This document shows, piece by piece, positions 1 to 5,092 of a DNA stretch of 5,092 bases. A program made the translations under genes and the position numbers. The notes under the pieces were generated by a model, which saw nothing but the letters and a program-made list of their open reading frames with translations, was not told the origin of the DNA and searched no databases. Each line of letters begins with the position of its first letter. The first letter of the stretch is position 1. The DNA lies in contig JAQCAN010000186.1 of the NCBI GenBank assembly GCA_027621335.1, forward strand, positions 1 through 5,092. Direction: 5' to 3'. The stretch comes from Bacteroidota bacterium. GTDB taxonomy: Bacteria > Bacteroidota > Bacteroidia > Flavobacteriales_D > JABDKJ01.

Positions 1-330
1 ATTGCAGGTAGTGAGTTCTATGGACTTGCCTCTTACTATTCGATAGAATGACTCCTGCTCACAATAGCCTACATCTTCGAAATATCCATCAATTCGAAAT
101 TTCCTTGGATTGGAGACTGAATGGGTGAGGTACACTTGAGACCCAATAGATCTCTTACCCACTTTTGGGTCAAGTCTTGTACGAATAAAGATTGTACTGT
201 CTTCATTTTCGTAGGCTAAAGTTCCAATTTGAACATAGCCTTTTCCTCTTAATCCATATCCCATATCATAGTCTATCAACAAAGCCTTTGTTTGAGTTGT
301 TTCCCCTAAGAATACTACCGGAATGCTCAT
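1..330 (-). CDS. Partial unrecognised protein, N-terminal part, runs off left edge
   Basis: The minus strand is open from the left edge through ATG at 330, giving 110 codons with no stop; the C-terminus lies outside the window. The protein starts MSIPVVFLGETTQTKALLID, and further on contains GKRSIGSQVYLTHSVSNP followed by RKFRIDGYFEDVGY and ends in the window at RGKSIELTTCN. I do not recognise the family. The pattern of short beta strands with a 'G..V.L.YS..NP..FRI' stretch faintly recalls small beta domains of DUF3592 type, which is a guess. The frame stays open upstream to a TAG at 457-459, and those extra codons encode a hydrophobic run (WLFGLIFLRFFCYIAWNN, from about base 384), so the true start may be the TTG at 372 or another codon and the protein may be membrane-anchored. 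No convincing ribosome site decides between them. The gene lies downstream of the Fic gene on the same strand and is equally AT-rich. Real coding is likely; the function is unknown. Confidence 0.6.
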   Translation of the reverse strand, partial: MSIPVVFLGETTQTKALLIDYDMGYGLRGKGYVQIGTLAYENEDSTIFIRTRLDPKVGKRSIGSQVYLTHSVSNPRKFRIDGYFEDVGYCEQESFYRIVRGKSIELTTCN

Positions 331-523
331 GTTGTTCCAAGCGATATAACAGAAGAATCTTAGAAAAATCAATCCGAAGAGCCATGGTGTTCCTTTAATG
401 TACTGTTTGCTGCAACGTGACCAATGGTATTCACCGAGATACGTTAAAGTAAGCCTCTATAACCTCAAGTGCTGCGTAGTGCCATATGCAAGGTAATGGT
501 TTGATACTTTTTCTTGGAGTGCT

Positions 524-1648
524 CTATTTGAACAACTGGATATAATCATAGAACCAATATTTCTTTCCTCGTTTCACACCAGTATACTCCTTGATGATTT
601 TCAGTTCTTCGAGATCAGCAATCAGTTTGTAGGCTGAAGGGGGTGAGATTTCTGCAGTCTTCGCAACACTCTGAGCATCAACGAATGGATGTTGATACAG
701 CCTGTTGAGTATCGCTCGGCCATTATTTGTTCTTGCACCTAGAGTCTGAAGTTTTTCGTCCACTTCTTTCTGAAGTTTTAAGATACTATCGAAAGTAGCG
801 ATGCTGTTCTTTGCAGTTTCTATTACCCCAACAAGAAAGAATTTGAACCATTGCTTGATATCATTATGAGTTCTGACATTCATTAAGTTGTCGTAGTATA
901 GTTTTCTGTTGCGTTCGAAAAAGTCGGACAAATAGAGGATTGGCTTTTTCAAAAGGCCCTTCTCTACGAGATAGAGTGTTATCATCAATCTGCCAACGCG
1001 TCCGTTACCGTCCAAGAATGGATGGATTGTTTCGAATTGGTAGTGAATCAAGGCAATTTTTAGCAACTCTGGGAAGAGTATTTCTTCATTATGTACGAAT
1101 TTTTCCAGGTCCCCCATTAGCCGAGATATTTCAGAATGAGGAGGAGGAACAAAGACTGCATCTGCAATTGAAGCTCCGCCAATCCAGTTTTGACTCGTTC
1201 TGTACTCACCTGGGATTTTGTGTTTTCCTCTAACTCCACTCAAGAGCACCTCATGACTTTGCTTTATTAATCTCGATGACAATGGAATCTCATCTAGTGA
1301 TAAAACAGCTTTGTTCAATGCCGAGATGTAGTTCTGAACCTCTTCCCAGTCGTTTCGTTTCTCTTCAGAAAGGTCCTCCTTGTCTTGCAAGGCATCCTCG
1401 ATGTTGGTCTTGGTGCCTTCGATTTTACTCGACTGAGTCGCCTCTTTTATAACGTGCATGCTTATAAACAAATCGATATTTGGAATGTATTCAGAGTACA
1501 TGTCCAATCGCCCGAGTTGCCTGTCCGCCTTACTTAATAGGTCAATTAGTTCCATGTCGTCAATTAACCATTGACGATTCACTTCTTCTGGAAAGAAGCT
1601 CCTAAATGTTCCTTGGTTGATAAACCTTCCTGATTTAAAACCTTTCAT
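524..1648 (-). CDS. Fic family protein (predicted AMP transferase) with C-terminal helix-turn-helix
   Basis: Predicted Fic-fold enzyme of 374 residues, cytoplasmic. Fic enzymes transfer AMP (rarely other groups) from a nucleotide to hydroxyl side chains of target proteins. The catalytic motif HPFLDGNGRVGR lies at residues 209-220, with catalytic His209, the phosphate-binding GNGR and the final Arg220 all present, so activity is expected. Residues 30-80 resemble the Fic/DOC N-terminal domain and contain SSKIEG (73-78), matching the (S/T)xxxE(G/N) inhibitory motif with Glu77 as the inhibitory residue; its N-terminal place makes this a class II Fic. The target-binding flap is around 162-170 (ADAVFVPPP). 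Residues about 305-365 look like a winged helix (AQSVAKTAEISPPSAYKLIADL). The length and order match the Shewanella SoFic type. The ATG at 1648 is preceded by a -7 box and no other start is needed; the stop is TAG. No separate FicA-type antitoxin gene is present, as expected when inhibition is intramolecular. The target is unknown. The composition is AT-rich compared with uvrC, which suggests transfer. Confidence 0.93.
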   Translation of the reverse strand: MKGFKSGRFINQGTFRSFFPEEVNRQWLIDDMELIDLLSKADRQLGRLDMYSEYIPNIDLFISMHVIKEATQSSKIEGTKTNIEDALQDKEDLSEEKRNDWEEVQNYISALNKAVLSLDEIPLSSRLIKQSHEVLLSGVRGKHKIPGEYRTSQNWIGGASIADAVFVPPPHSEISRLMGDLEKFVHNEEILFPELLKIALIHYQFETIHPFLDGNGRVGRLMITLYLVEKGLLKKPILYLSDFFERNRKLYYDNLMNVRTHNDIKQWFKFFLVGVIETAKNSIATFDSILKLQKEVDEKLQTLGARTNNGRAILNRLYQHPFVDAQSVAKTAEISPPSAYKLIADLEELKIIKEYTGVKRGKKYWFYDYIQLFK

Positions 1649-1662
1649 CGATGCCTTTTTAT

Positions 1663-1670
1663 CAAAGATA
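1663..1670 (-). promoter_or_regulatory. Putative -7 box of the Fic gene promoter
   Basis: Read on the minus strand this is TATCTTTG, an exact match to the Bacteroidota -7 consensus TAnnTTTG. Fourteen bases separate it from the ATG at 1648, which implies a leader of about ten bases. No clear TTG-type -33 element is seen at the usual distance; that position falls in the inverted repeat at 1676-1705. Confidence 0.55.
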
Positions 1671-1675
1671 CATAT

Positions 1676-1705
1676 TATTTAAGATAATCACCCATATCTT
1701 AAATA
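1676..1705. repeat. Perfect 11-bp inverted repeat, putative operator upstream of the Fic gene
   Basis: The arms TATTTAAGATA (1676-1686) and TATCTTAAATA (1695-1705) are exact reverse complements with an 8-base spacer. The centre falls about 20 bases upstream of the -7 box, where the -33 element of the Fic promoter would sit, so a protein bound here should block the promoter. A third copy of the core TTAAGATA lies at 1745-1752. The Fic protein has a C-terminal winged-helix-like segment, so autoregulation is a reasonable inference. Alternatives are a site for another regulator, or chance symmetry in an AT-rich stretch. Confidence 0.5.
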
Positions 1706-1737
1706 GTAGGGTCTTATCATAAAGATATTATTATATT

Positions 1738-1750
1738 TCTTAAATTAAGA
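1738..1750. repeat. Small palindrome TCTTAA-A-TTAAGA sharing the operator core
   Basis: Six-base arms flank a single A. The right arm belongs to a further TTAAGATA copy (1745-1752), the core also present in both arms of the inverted repeat at 1676-1705. It may be a second, distal binding site in the same regulatory region. AT-rich sequence makes chance palindromes common, so support is moderate to weak. Confidence 0.3.
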
Positions 1751-1780
1751 TAGGGTATAGTAAATGGATTCCAATAGGCA

Positions 1781-1810
1781 GAAAAACACTCAAAATAGCA
1801 AAGCCCTTGC
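1781..1810 (-). terminator. Weak candidate terminator after idi
   Basis: Just downstream of the idi stop, the minus strand reads GCAAGGGCTTTGC (1810-1798), which can form a stem of only 4 to 5 pairs, followed by a T-rich tract with TATTTT and GTTTTT. The stem is short and interrupted from the T run, so this is only a possible intrinsic terminator; no better one is visible between idi and the Fic gene. Confidence 0.2.
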
Positions 1811-1812
1811 CT

Positions 1813-2273
1813 TTACAACCCCTCCCGCTCTTCCAACAGCCTAGGCAATACAATCTTGAACCAAGCCGTGTAGGACTCTGGTTGGGTGTCAATATCCTGT
1901 AGGAGTTCTTCGATGGTGATGTACTTCCAATCCATCACCTCAGCCGGGTCAGGGTGGATCTCCCCTTCATAGGTGCCGATAAAGACATGGTCCAGTTCAT
2001 GCTCAGTCAGGCCATGGTCGAACTCAGCTTTATAGATGAAGCTGAACATTTCCTTGATGTCGCATTGGATGCCCATCTCCTCCTTCAACCTGCGTGTGGC
2101 CGCTTCCAAGTCGGTCTCTCCATCGCCCGCTGATGGATGAGCATGCGTCCTTCTGAATCGAAAAGGAAAACAGAGAAGGCCCTGTGAAGGAGCGCTTTCT
2201 CATGCGCCTCCATCTTCTCCATCAGCCCTTGTGGCTCATCGTTCTCGTTGACCAAAATGACGTACTCTACCAT
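1813..2273 (-). pseudogene. idi: Isopentenyl-diphosphate delta-isomerase type 1, disrupted by internal deletion and frameshift
   Basis: Type 1 IPP isomerase (Nudix fold) interconverts isopentenyl and dimethylallyl diphosphate in the cytoplasm, and is usually needed with the mevalonate route. The first frame, from ATG at 2273, gives 50 good residues (MVEYVILVNENDEPQGLMEK through LIHQRA) including metal-ligand-type His24 and His30. The second frame, from about 2121 to the TAA at 1813-1815, gives GETDLEAATRRLKEEMG, the Nudix-like helix, then TEHELDHVFIG with the acidic ligands and the normal C-terminus. Between RA and GET the family normally has about 20 residues, including the TN(T/S)xCxHP motif with the catalytic Cys and another metal His; here only two bases separate them, so about 58 bases are missing and the frame shifts. 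As written, translation would end soon after the junction and the product would be inactive. A read or assembly error is an open alternative. The ATG at 2273 is chosen for family fit and its -7 box. Confidence 0.85.
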
Positions 2274-2278
2274 GGACG

Positions 2279-2286
2279 CAAAGTTA
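2279..2286 (-). promoter_or_regulatory. Putative -7 box of the idi promoter
   Basis: On the minus strand this reads TAACTTTG, an exact TAnnTTTG match, with five bases before the idi ATG at 2273. Transcription would start at or next to the ATG, giving a nearly leaderless message. No good TTG -33 element is visible upstream. It is the mirror image of the uvrC box at 2312-2319. Confidence 0.5.
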
Positions 2287-2292
2287 AGATCC

Positions 2293-2319
2293 TTGAAGCC
2301 ATGAATAGCCATAACTTTG
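2293..2319 (+). promoter_or_regulatory. Putative uvrC promoter (TTG, 16-base spacer, TAACTTTG)
   Basis: A -7 box TAACTTTG lies at 2312-2319, with TTG at 2293-2295 as a possible -33 element 16 bases upstream, somewhat short of the usual spacing. Fifteen bases separate the box from the uvrC ATG at 2335, so the leader would be about ten bases. The box covers the alternative TTG start at 2317, which argues against that start. Confidence 0.55.
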
Positions 2320-2334
2320 GATTTCGATAGCCCA

Positions 2335-4122
2335 ATGGAACTCAGCGAAAAGATCAATAGCCTCCCCAACCGTCCCGGTATCTACCAATTCAAGGATGCT
2401 GATGGAAAAGTCATCTATGTGGGCAAGGCCAAGAAGCTCAGGAATCGGGTGAAAAGCTATTTCAATGAGAATAGCCAGCATAATGGCAAGACCCGCATGC
2501 TCGTCAGGCGCATCGAGGACTTGGAGTACATGGAAGTGGAGAGTGAACAGGATGCCCTGCTGCTAGAGAACAACCTCATCAAGGAATTCAAGCCGCGCTA
2601 TAATATCTTACTGAAGGACGATAAGACCTTCCCTTGGCTCTGTTTGAAAAAAGAGCCTTTCCCAAGGATCTTCTCCACACGAAACAAGGTCAATGATGGC
2701 TCCGAGTATTTCGGGCCTTATGCCTCCGTGAAGCTCATGAAGACCCTGCTTTCCCTAGCTACTCAACTCTATCCGCTCAGAACCTGCAATTTTCTCCTAA
2801 CCGAGAAGAATATCGCTGCTGGAAAGTTCAAGGTCTGCCTGGAATACCACATCGGGAATTGCAAAGGGCCATGTGAGGGGCTGCAGAGCGAGGAGGACTA
2901 CATGGATGGCATCAAGCAGATACGGAAGATCATCAAAGGGAACACCAGAGAAGTTATTGAGAACCTGGAAGCGACCATGAACCAAGCTGCCGAGGACTTG
3001 GAGTTCGAGAAGGCCCATGACCTGAAACTGAAGTTGGAGGCCTTGAAGAAATACCAGAGCAGCTCCACCGTGGTGAGCCCCACCGTGAAGGATGCGGAGA
3101 TCTACGCCATACGGCAGGAGATGAAGAAGATCTACATCGGCTACCTGCGGGTGGTGGATGGAGCCGTGATCCATGGCCATGTGCGAGAGATGAAAGCGGG
3201 ATTGGACGAACCTTTGGAAGAGCTTCTGCACTTTGCCATCGTCAAGATGCGTGAAGAGAGCGATTCACCGAGCACGGAGATCATCATACCCATACAGATT
3301 GAACCCATAGGCGCTGAGGTCATTCAGCACATTCCACAACGGGGGGACAAACGGAGCTTGCTGGAACTCGCTGAACGAAATATCAAGTATCACATCTTGG
3401 AACGCAGGAAACAGGATCGCATGGTGGATCCAGAGACCCATTATTCAAGGGTGTTGAACCAAGTCAAGGAAGACCTCAGGCTGAACGAACTACCCGTGCA
3501 CATCGAGTGTTTCGATAACTCGAACATCCAAGGCACTCACCCAGTGGCAGCCTGTGTGGTCTTCAAGAATGGCAAACCAAGCAAGAAGGACTACCGCCAT
3601 TTCAACATCAAGACCGTGGAAGGGCCTGATGATTTCGCCTCTATGGAAGAGGTCATCCAAAGGCGCTACGGAAGGCTCTTGAAGGAAGGAAGCGAACTGC
3701 CGCAGCTCATCATCATCGATGGAGGAAAAGGGCAGCTCAGTTCGGCATTGAAAAGCCTGGAAGCTGTGGGACTAAGGGGGAAGATCACCATGATCGGGAT
3801 TGCGAAGCGGTTGGAGGAGATCTATTTCCCAGGGGACTCTATTCCCATCTATATCGATAAGCGCAGTGAGTCATTGAAACTGATACAGCACCTCAGGAAT
3901 GAGGCCCACCGTTTCGGTATCACACATCACCGCAACCGCAGGAGCAAAGCAGCGATCGGCACCCAATTGACGGAGATCCCGGGACTTGGAAATGCATCAG
4001 CTGAGAAACTCTTGAATCACTTCGGTTCGGTGAAGAACGTGAAGGAAGCCAATGAAGAGCAGCTGCAGAATGTGGTAGGGCCGGCTTTGTCCAAGAAGAT
4101 CTTCGCCTATTTCAACTCCTGA
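2335..4122 (+). CDS. uvrC: Excinuclease ABC subunit C
   Basis: UvrC is the nuclease of nucleotide excision repair. With UvrA and UvrB it cuts on both sides of a DNA lesion. From ATG 2335 the protein has 595 residues, normal for the family. The N-terminal GIY-YIG nuclease (3' cut) has GIY at 15-17, YVG at 28-30, and residues Tyr28, Arg38, Glu78 and Asn90 matching the known catalytic set. Cys151, Cys168, Cys176 and Cys180 match the four-cysteine cluster that binds iron-sulfur in E. coli UvrC, with a longer first gap. The UvrB-binding UVR helix pair is at about 210-240. The RNase H-like nuclease (5' cut) has Asp394 (CFDNSN), Asp462 (IIIDGGKGQ) and His525 (NEAHRF). Tandem helix-hairpin-helix DNA binding is at 545-592 (LTEIPGLGNASAEKLL). 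All key residues are present. An upstream in-frame TTG at 2317 would add six residues but lies inside the -7 box, so ATG is preferred. The gene is divergent from idi and overlaps the convergent channel gene by 16 bp. Confidence 0.97.
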   Translation: MELSEKINSLPNRPGIYQFKDADGKVIYVGKAKKLRNRVKSYFNENSQHNGKTRMLVRRIEDLEYMEVESEQDALLLENNLIKEFKPRYNILLKDDKTFPWLCLKKEPFPRIFSTRNKVNDGSEYFGPYASVKLMKTLLSLATQLYPLRTCNFLLTEKNIAAGKFKVCLEYHIGNCKGPCEGLQSEEDYMDGIKQIRKIIKGNTREVIENLEATMNQAAEDLEFEKAHDLKLKLEALKKYQSSSTVVSPTVKDAEIYAIRQEMKKIYIGYLRVVDGAVIHGHVREMKAGLDEPLEELLHFAIVKMREESDSPSTEIIIPIQIEPIGAEVIQHIPQRGDKRSLLELAERNIKYHILERRKQDRMVDPETHYSRVLNQVKEDLRLNELPVHIECFDNSNIQGTHPVAACVVFKNGKPSKKDYRHFNIKTVEGPDDFASMEEVIQRRYGRLLKEGSELPQLIIIDGGKGQLSSALKSLEAVGLRGKITMIGIAKRLEEIYFPGDSIPIYIDKRSESLKLIQHLRNEAHRFGITHHRNRRSKAAIGTQLTEIPGLGNASAEKLLNHFGSVKNVKEANEEQLQNVVGPALSKKIFAYFNS

Positions 4123-4997
4123 GCAATAGCATGGGTCTCCAACTTGTTCTTGAAGACCAAAGTGCGATGTGGGAAAGGAATCTCGATGCCTTCCTTGTCA
4201 AAGCGAAGTTTGACTGAACGGAGAAGATCGCATTTCAATACGAATCCTTGGTCCATACCAGCCGTCCAGACTTGCGCCCTGAGCATCACAGCCGAATCAT
4301 CCCAGGATGTCACCCTGACGACCACTACCGGTTCATCCTCGTTGATCTCTACTGTAGAACGACCATCATAAGATAAAGGATGGTTCATGGCTTCTTCTTC
4401 AATGATAGCGATCGCCTTGTCCAGATCCTAGTCATAGCTTATTCCGAAGAAGACCATCTGTCGGATCCTGAGGTCACTGAGGTTGCTATTCACTATCGTC
4501 TCATCGGAGATGACACTATTGGGCATGACTACCCTTCTATTCTCATAATCCCGTATCACGGTGTGCCTGAGAGTGATGTCCTCTACGACTCCTGTGCATC
4601 CGGACACATTGACCGAATCCCCGACCTTGAAAGGCCTGAAAAGAAGGATGAATATGCCACTGATGATGTTGCTGAAGGCCTTTTGAGACGCGAAACCGAT
4701 GACTGCAGCCAAGACTCCTGCTCCTGCAAATAATGCCGTACCTAGATTGCGCAATGCTGGAATCTCCGTGAATATGTAGGCGAGGGCCAGAGCAAAGAAA
4801 ATAGCCGAAACGCTATTCTGGAGGAACTTCAAACGTGTCACGTCCTCTTCGCCATCCTCCCAACGCTTTCCTATAGCATATCGAATGGCCTTTCGTGTTA
4901 TCCAGGTCAATAAAGTGGCGATGGCCAAGGCAGCTAGACTGACCAGAAGATACCTAGTAGAAGCAGCAGTCAAAAAATTGTTGATGATCATTCCCAT
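4107..4997 (-). pseudogene. MscS-family mechanosensitive channel interrupted by an in-frame TAG
   Basis: MscS-type inner-membrane channels open under membrane tension and release solutes on osmotic downshock. From ATG 4997 the frame gives 189 residues: a first membrane helix at about 13-34, a second at about 60-79, and a pore-lining helix with AGAGVLAAVIGFASQ (91-105). The beta domain follows with FKVGDSVNVSGCTGVVEDIT and VMPNSVI. Then, after GISYD, comes TAG at 4430-4428. The same frame continues without any shift (DLDKAIAIIEEEAMNHP) to the usual C-terminal alpha/beta domain with FDKEGIEIPFPHR and a TAG at 4107-4109, for 296 codons including the internal TAG. Only one base change is needed to restore the gene (for example from TCG or GAG). 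As written, the product lacks the cytoplasmic C-terminal domain. Suppression or sequence error are alternatives. The start has a purine-rich GAGGATAGGG upstream. The gene probably follows the right-edge gene in one transcript, 25 bases away. Confidence 0.87.
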
Positions 4998-5022
4998 CTA
5001 TTCCCTATCCTCAAGTGTAGTA

Positions 5023-5092
5023 TCAATTCACTGTATATCCAAATCCTAATGCCAAGTAATCCGCCCTGGCAAAGTGGGTCTTCAAGGTGAGA
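5023..5092 (-). CDS. C-terminal fragment of an unidentified protein, possibly an outer-membrane beta barrel
   Basis: From the right edge the minus strand reads 22 codons and a TGA at 5023-5025: LTLKTHFARADYLALGFGYTVN. The alternating aromatic and small residues near the end (ADYLALGFGY) look like the last strand of an outer-membrane beta barrel, though the final residue is Asn rather than Phe or Trp. The start is outside the window. The stop lies 25 bases before the channel gene's ATG on the same strand, so the two may share a transcript. Coding is likely because of this neat spacing and the strand-like pattern; the identity is uncertain. Confidence 0.5.
   Translation of the reverse strand, partial: LTLKTHFARADYLALGFGYTVN

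Noticed and set aside
140..171. Inverted repeat GACCCAA / TTGGGTC (140-146 and 165-171)
   Set aside because: It is inside the left-edge coding frame, only 7 bp per arm, and not followed by a T run, so chance is the simplest explanation.
192..398. Plus-strand open frame of 68 codons
   Set aside because: It lies antisense to the better-supported minus-strand partial gene, and its protein has no recognisable domain or start signal.
399..523. Gap after the Fic stop examined for a recombination site, terminator or RNA gene
   Set aside because: It shows only short imperfect repeats (for example AGTGC ... AGTGC near 469-483) with no strong hairpin plus T run and no convincing integron-type site.
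940..1233. Plus-strand open frame of 97 codons
   Set aside because: It lies wholly antisense inside the Fic gene, over the catalytic motif region, and is a shadow of that coding constraint.
1764..1844. Plus-strand 26-codon frame starting ATG at 1764
   Set aside because: It is low-complexity and runs into the antisense of the idi C-terminus; no family resemblance and no promoter box nearby.
2317..2334. TTG start of uvrC giving six extra residues
   Set aside because: The TTG is inside the TAACTTTG -7 box, and UvrC homologues usually begin close to the ATG at 2335.
2797..3323. Several minus-strand open frames inside uvrC
   Set aside because: They are antisense to strongly conserved UvrC coding sequence and show no domain features.
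4428..4430. TAG read as a dedicated amino acid (pyrrolysine-like or recoded amber)
   Set aside because: TAG also serves as the natural stop of the Fic gene and of this same gene, the context is an ordinary MscS domain boundary, and nothing in the window supports recoding.
4144..4733. Two plus-strand open frames over the channel gene
   Set aside because: They are antisense shadows of the MscS-type coding sequence, which is clearly recognisable on the minus strand.

Overview
The window looks like a chromosomal piece from a member of the Bacteroidota, probably near the Flavobacteriia. Three gene starts (the Fic gene, idi, uvrC) each have a TAnnTTTG box, the -7 element typical of this phylum, only 5 to 15 bases upstream, and none of the three has a clear Shine-Dalgarno sequence. 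The UvrC, IPP isomerase and MscS sequences also read like Bacteroidota proteins. This placement rests on motif and sequence recognition, not on a search.

Layout, left to right. Bases 1-330 (minus) are the N-terminal part of an unrecognised, possibly membrane-anchored protein that runs off the left edge. Bases 331-523 hold no gene I can support. Bases 524-1648 (minus) encode a 374-residue Fic-domain AMP-transferase-type protein with an N-terminal inhibitory motif and a C-terminal helix-turn-helix-like segment. Its AT-rich upstream region (1649-1812) carries a -7 box and a perfect 11-bp inverted repeat placed over the expected -33 region. Bases 1813-2273 (minus) are a broken type 1 isopentenyl-diphosphate isomerase gene (idi) that lacks about 58 bases encoding the catalytic Cys and a metal-binding His. 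A 61-bp divergent promoter region separates it from uvrC (2335-4122, plus), which is complete and intact. A convergent MscS-type channel gene (4107-4997, minus) overlaps the end of uvrC by 16 bp and is split by an in-frame TAG. At the right edge (5023-5092, minus) lies the last 22 codons of another gene, perhaps an outer-membrane beta-barrel protein, just upstream of the channel gene and probably co-transcribed with it.

The genes do not form one pathway. uvrC (nucleotide excision repair), idi (isoprenoid precursors) and mscS (osmotic release) are core genes. The Fic gene and the left-edge gene are clearly richer in A+T (sampled lines about 30-32% G+C against about 63% for a line in uvrC) and look like an accessory segment beside this core block. 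The two lesions flanking an intact uvrC are the oddest fact here. They may be real gene decay or errors in the read or assembly, and the sequence alone cannot decide which. I found no clear new multi-gene system. The best candidate for unexplored biology is the Fic gene with its apparent operator.
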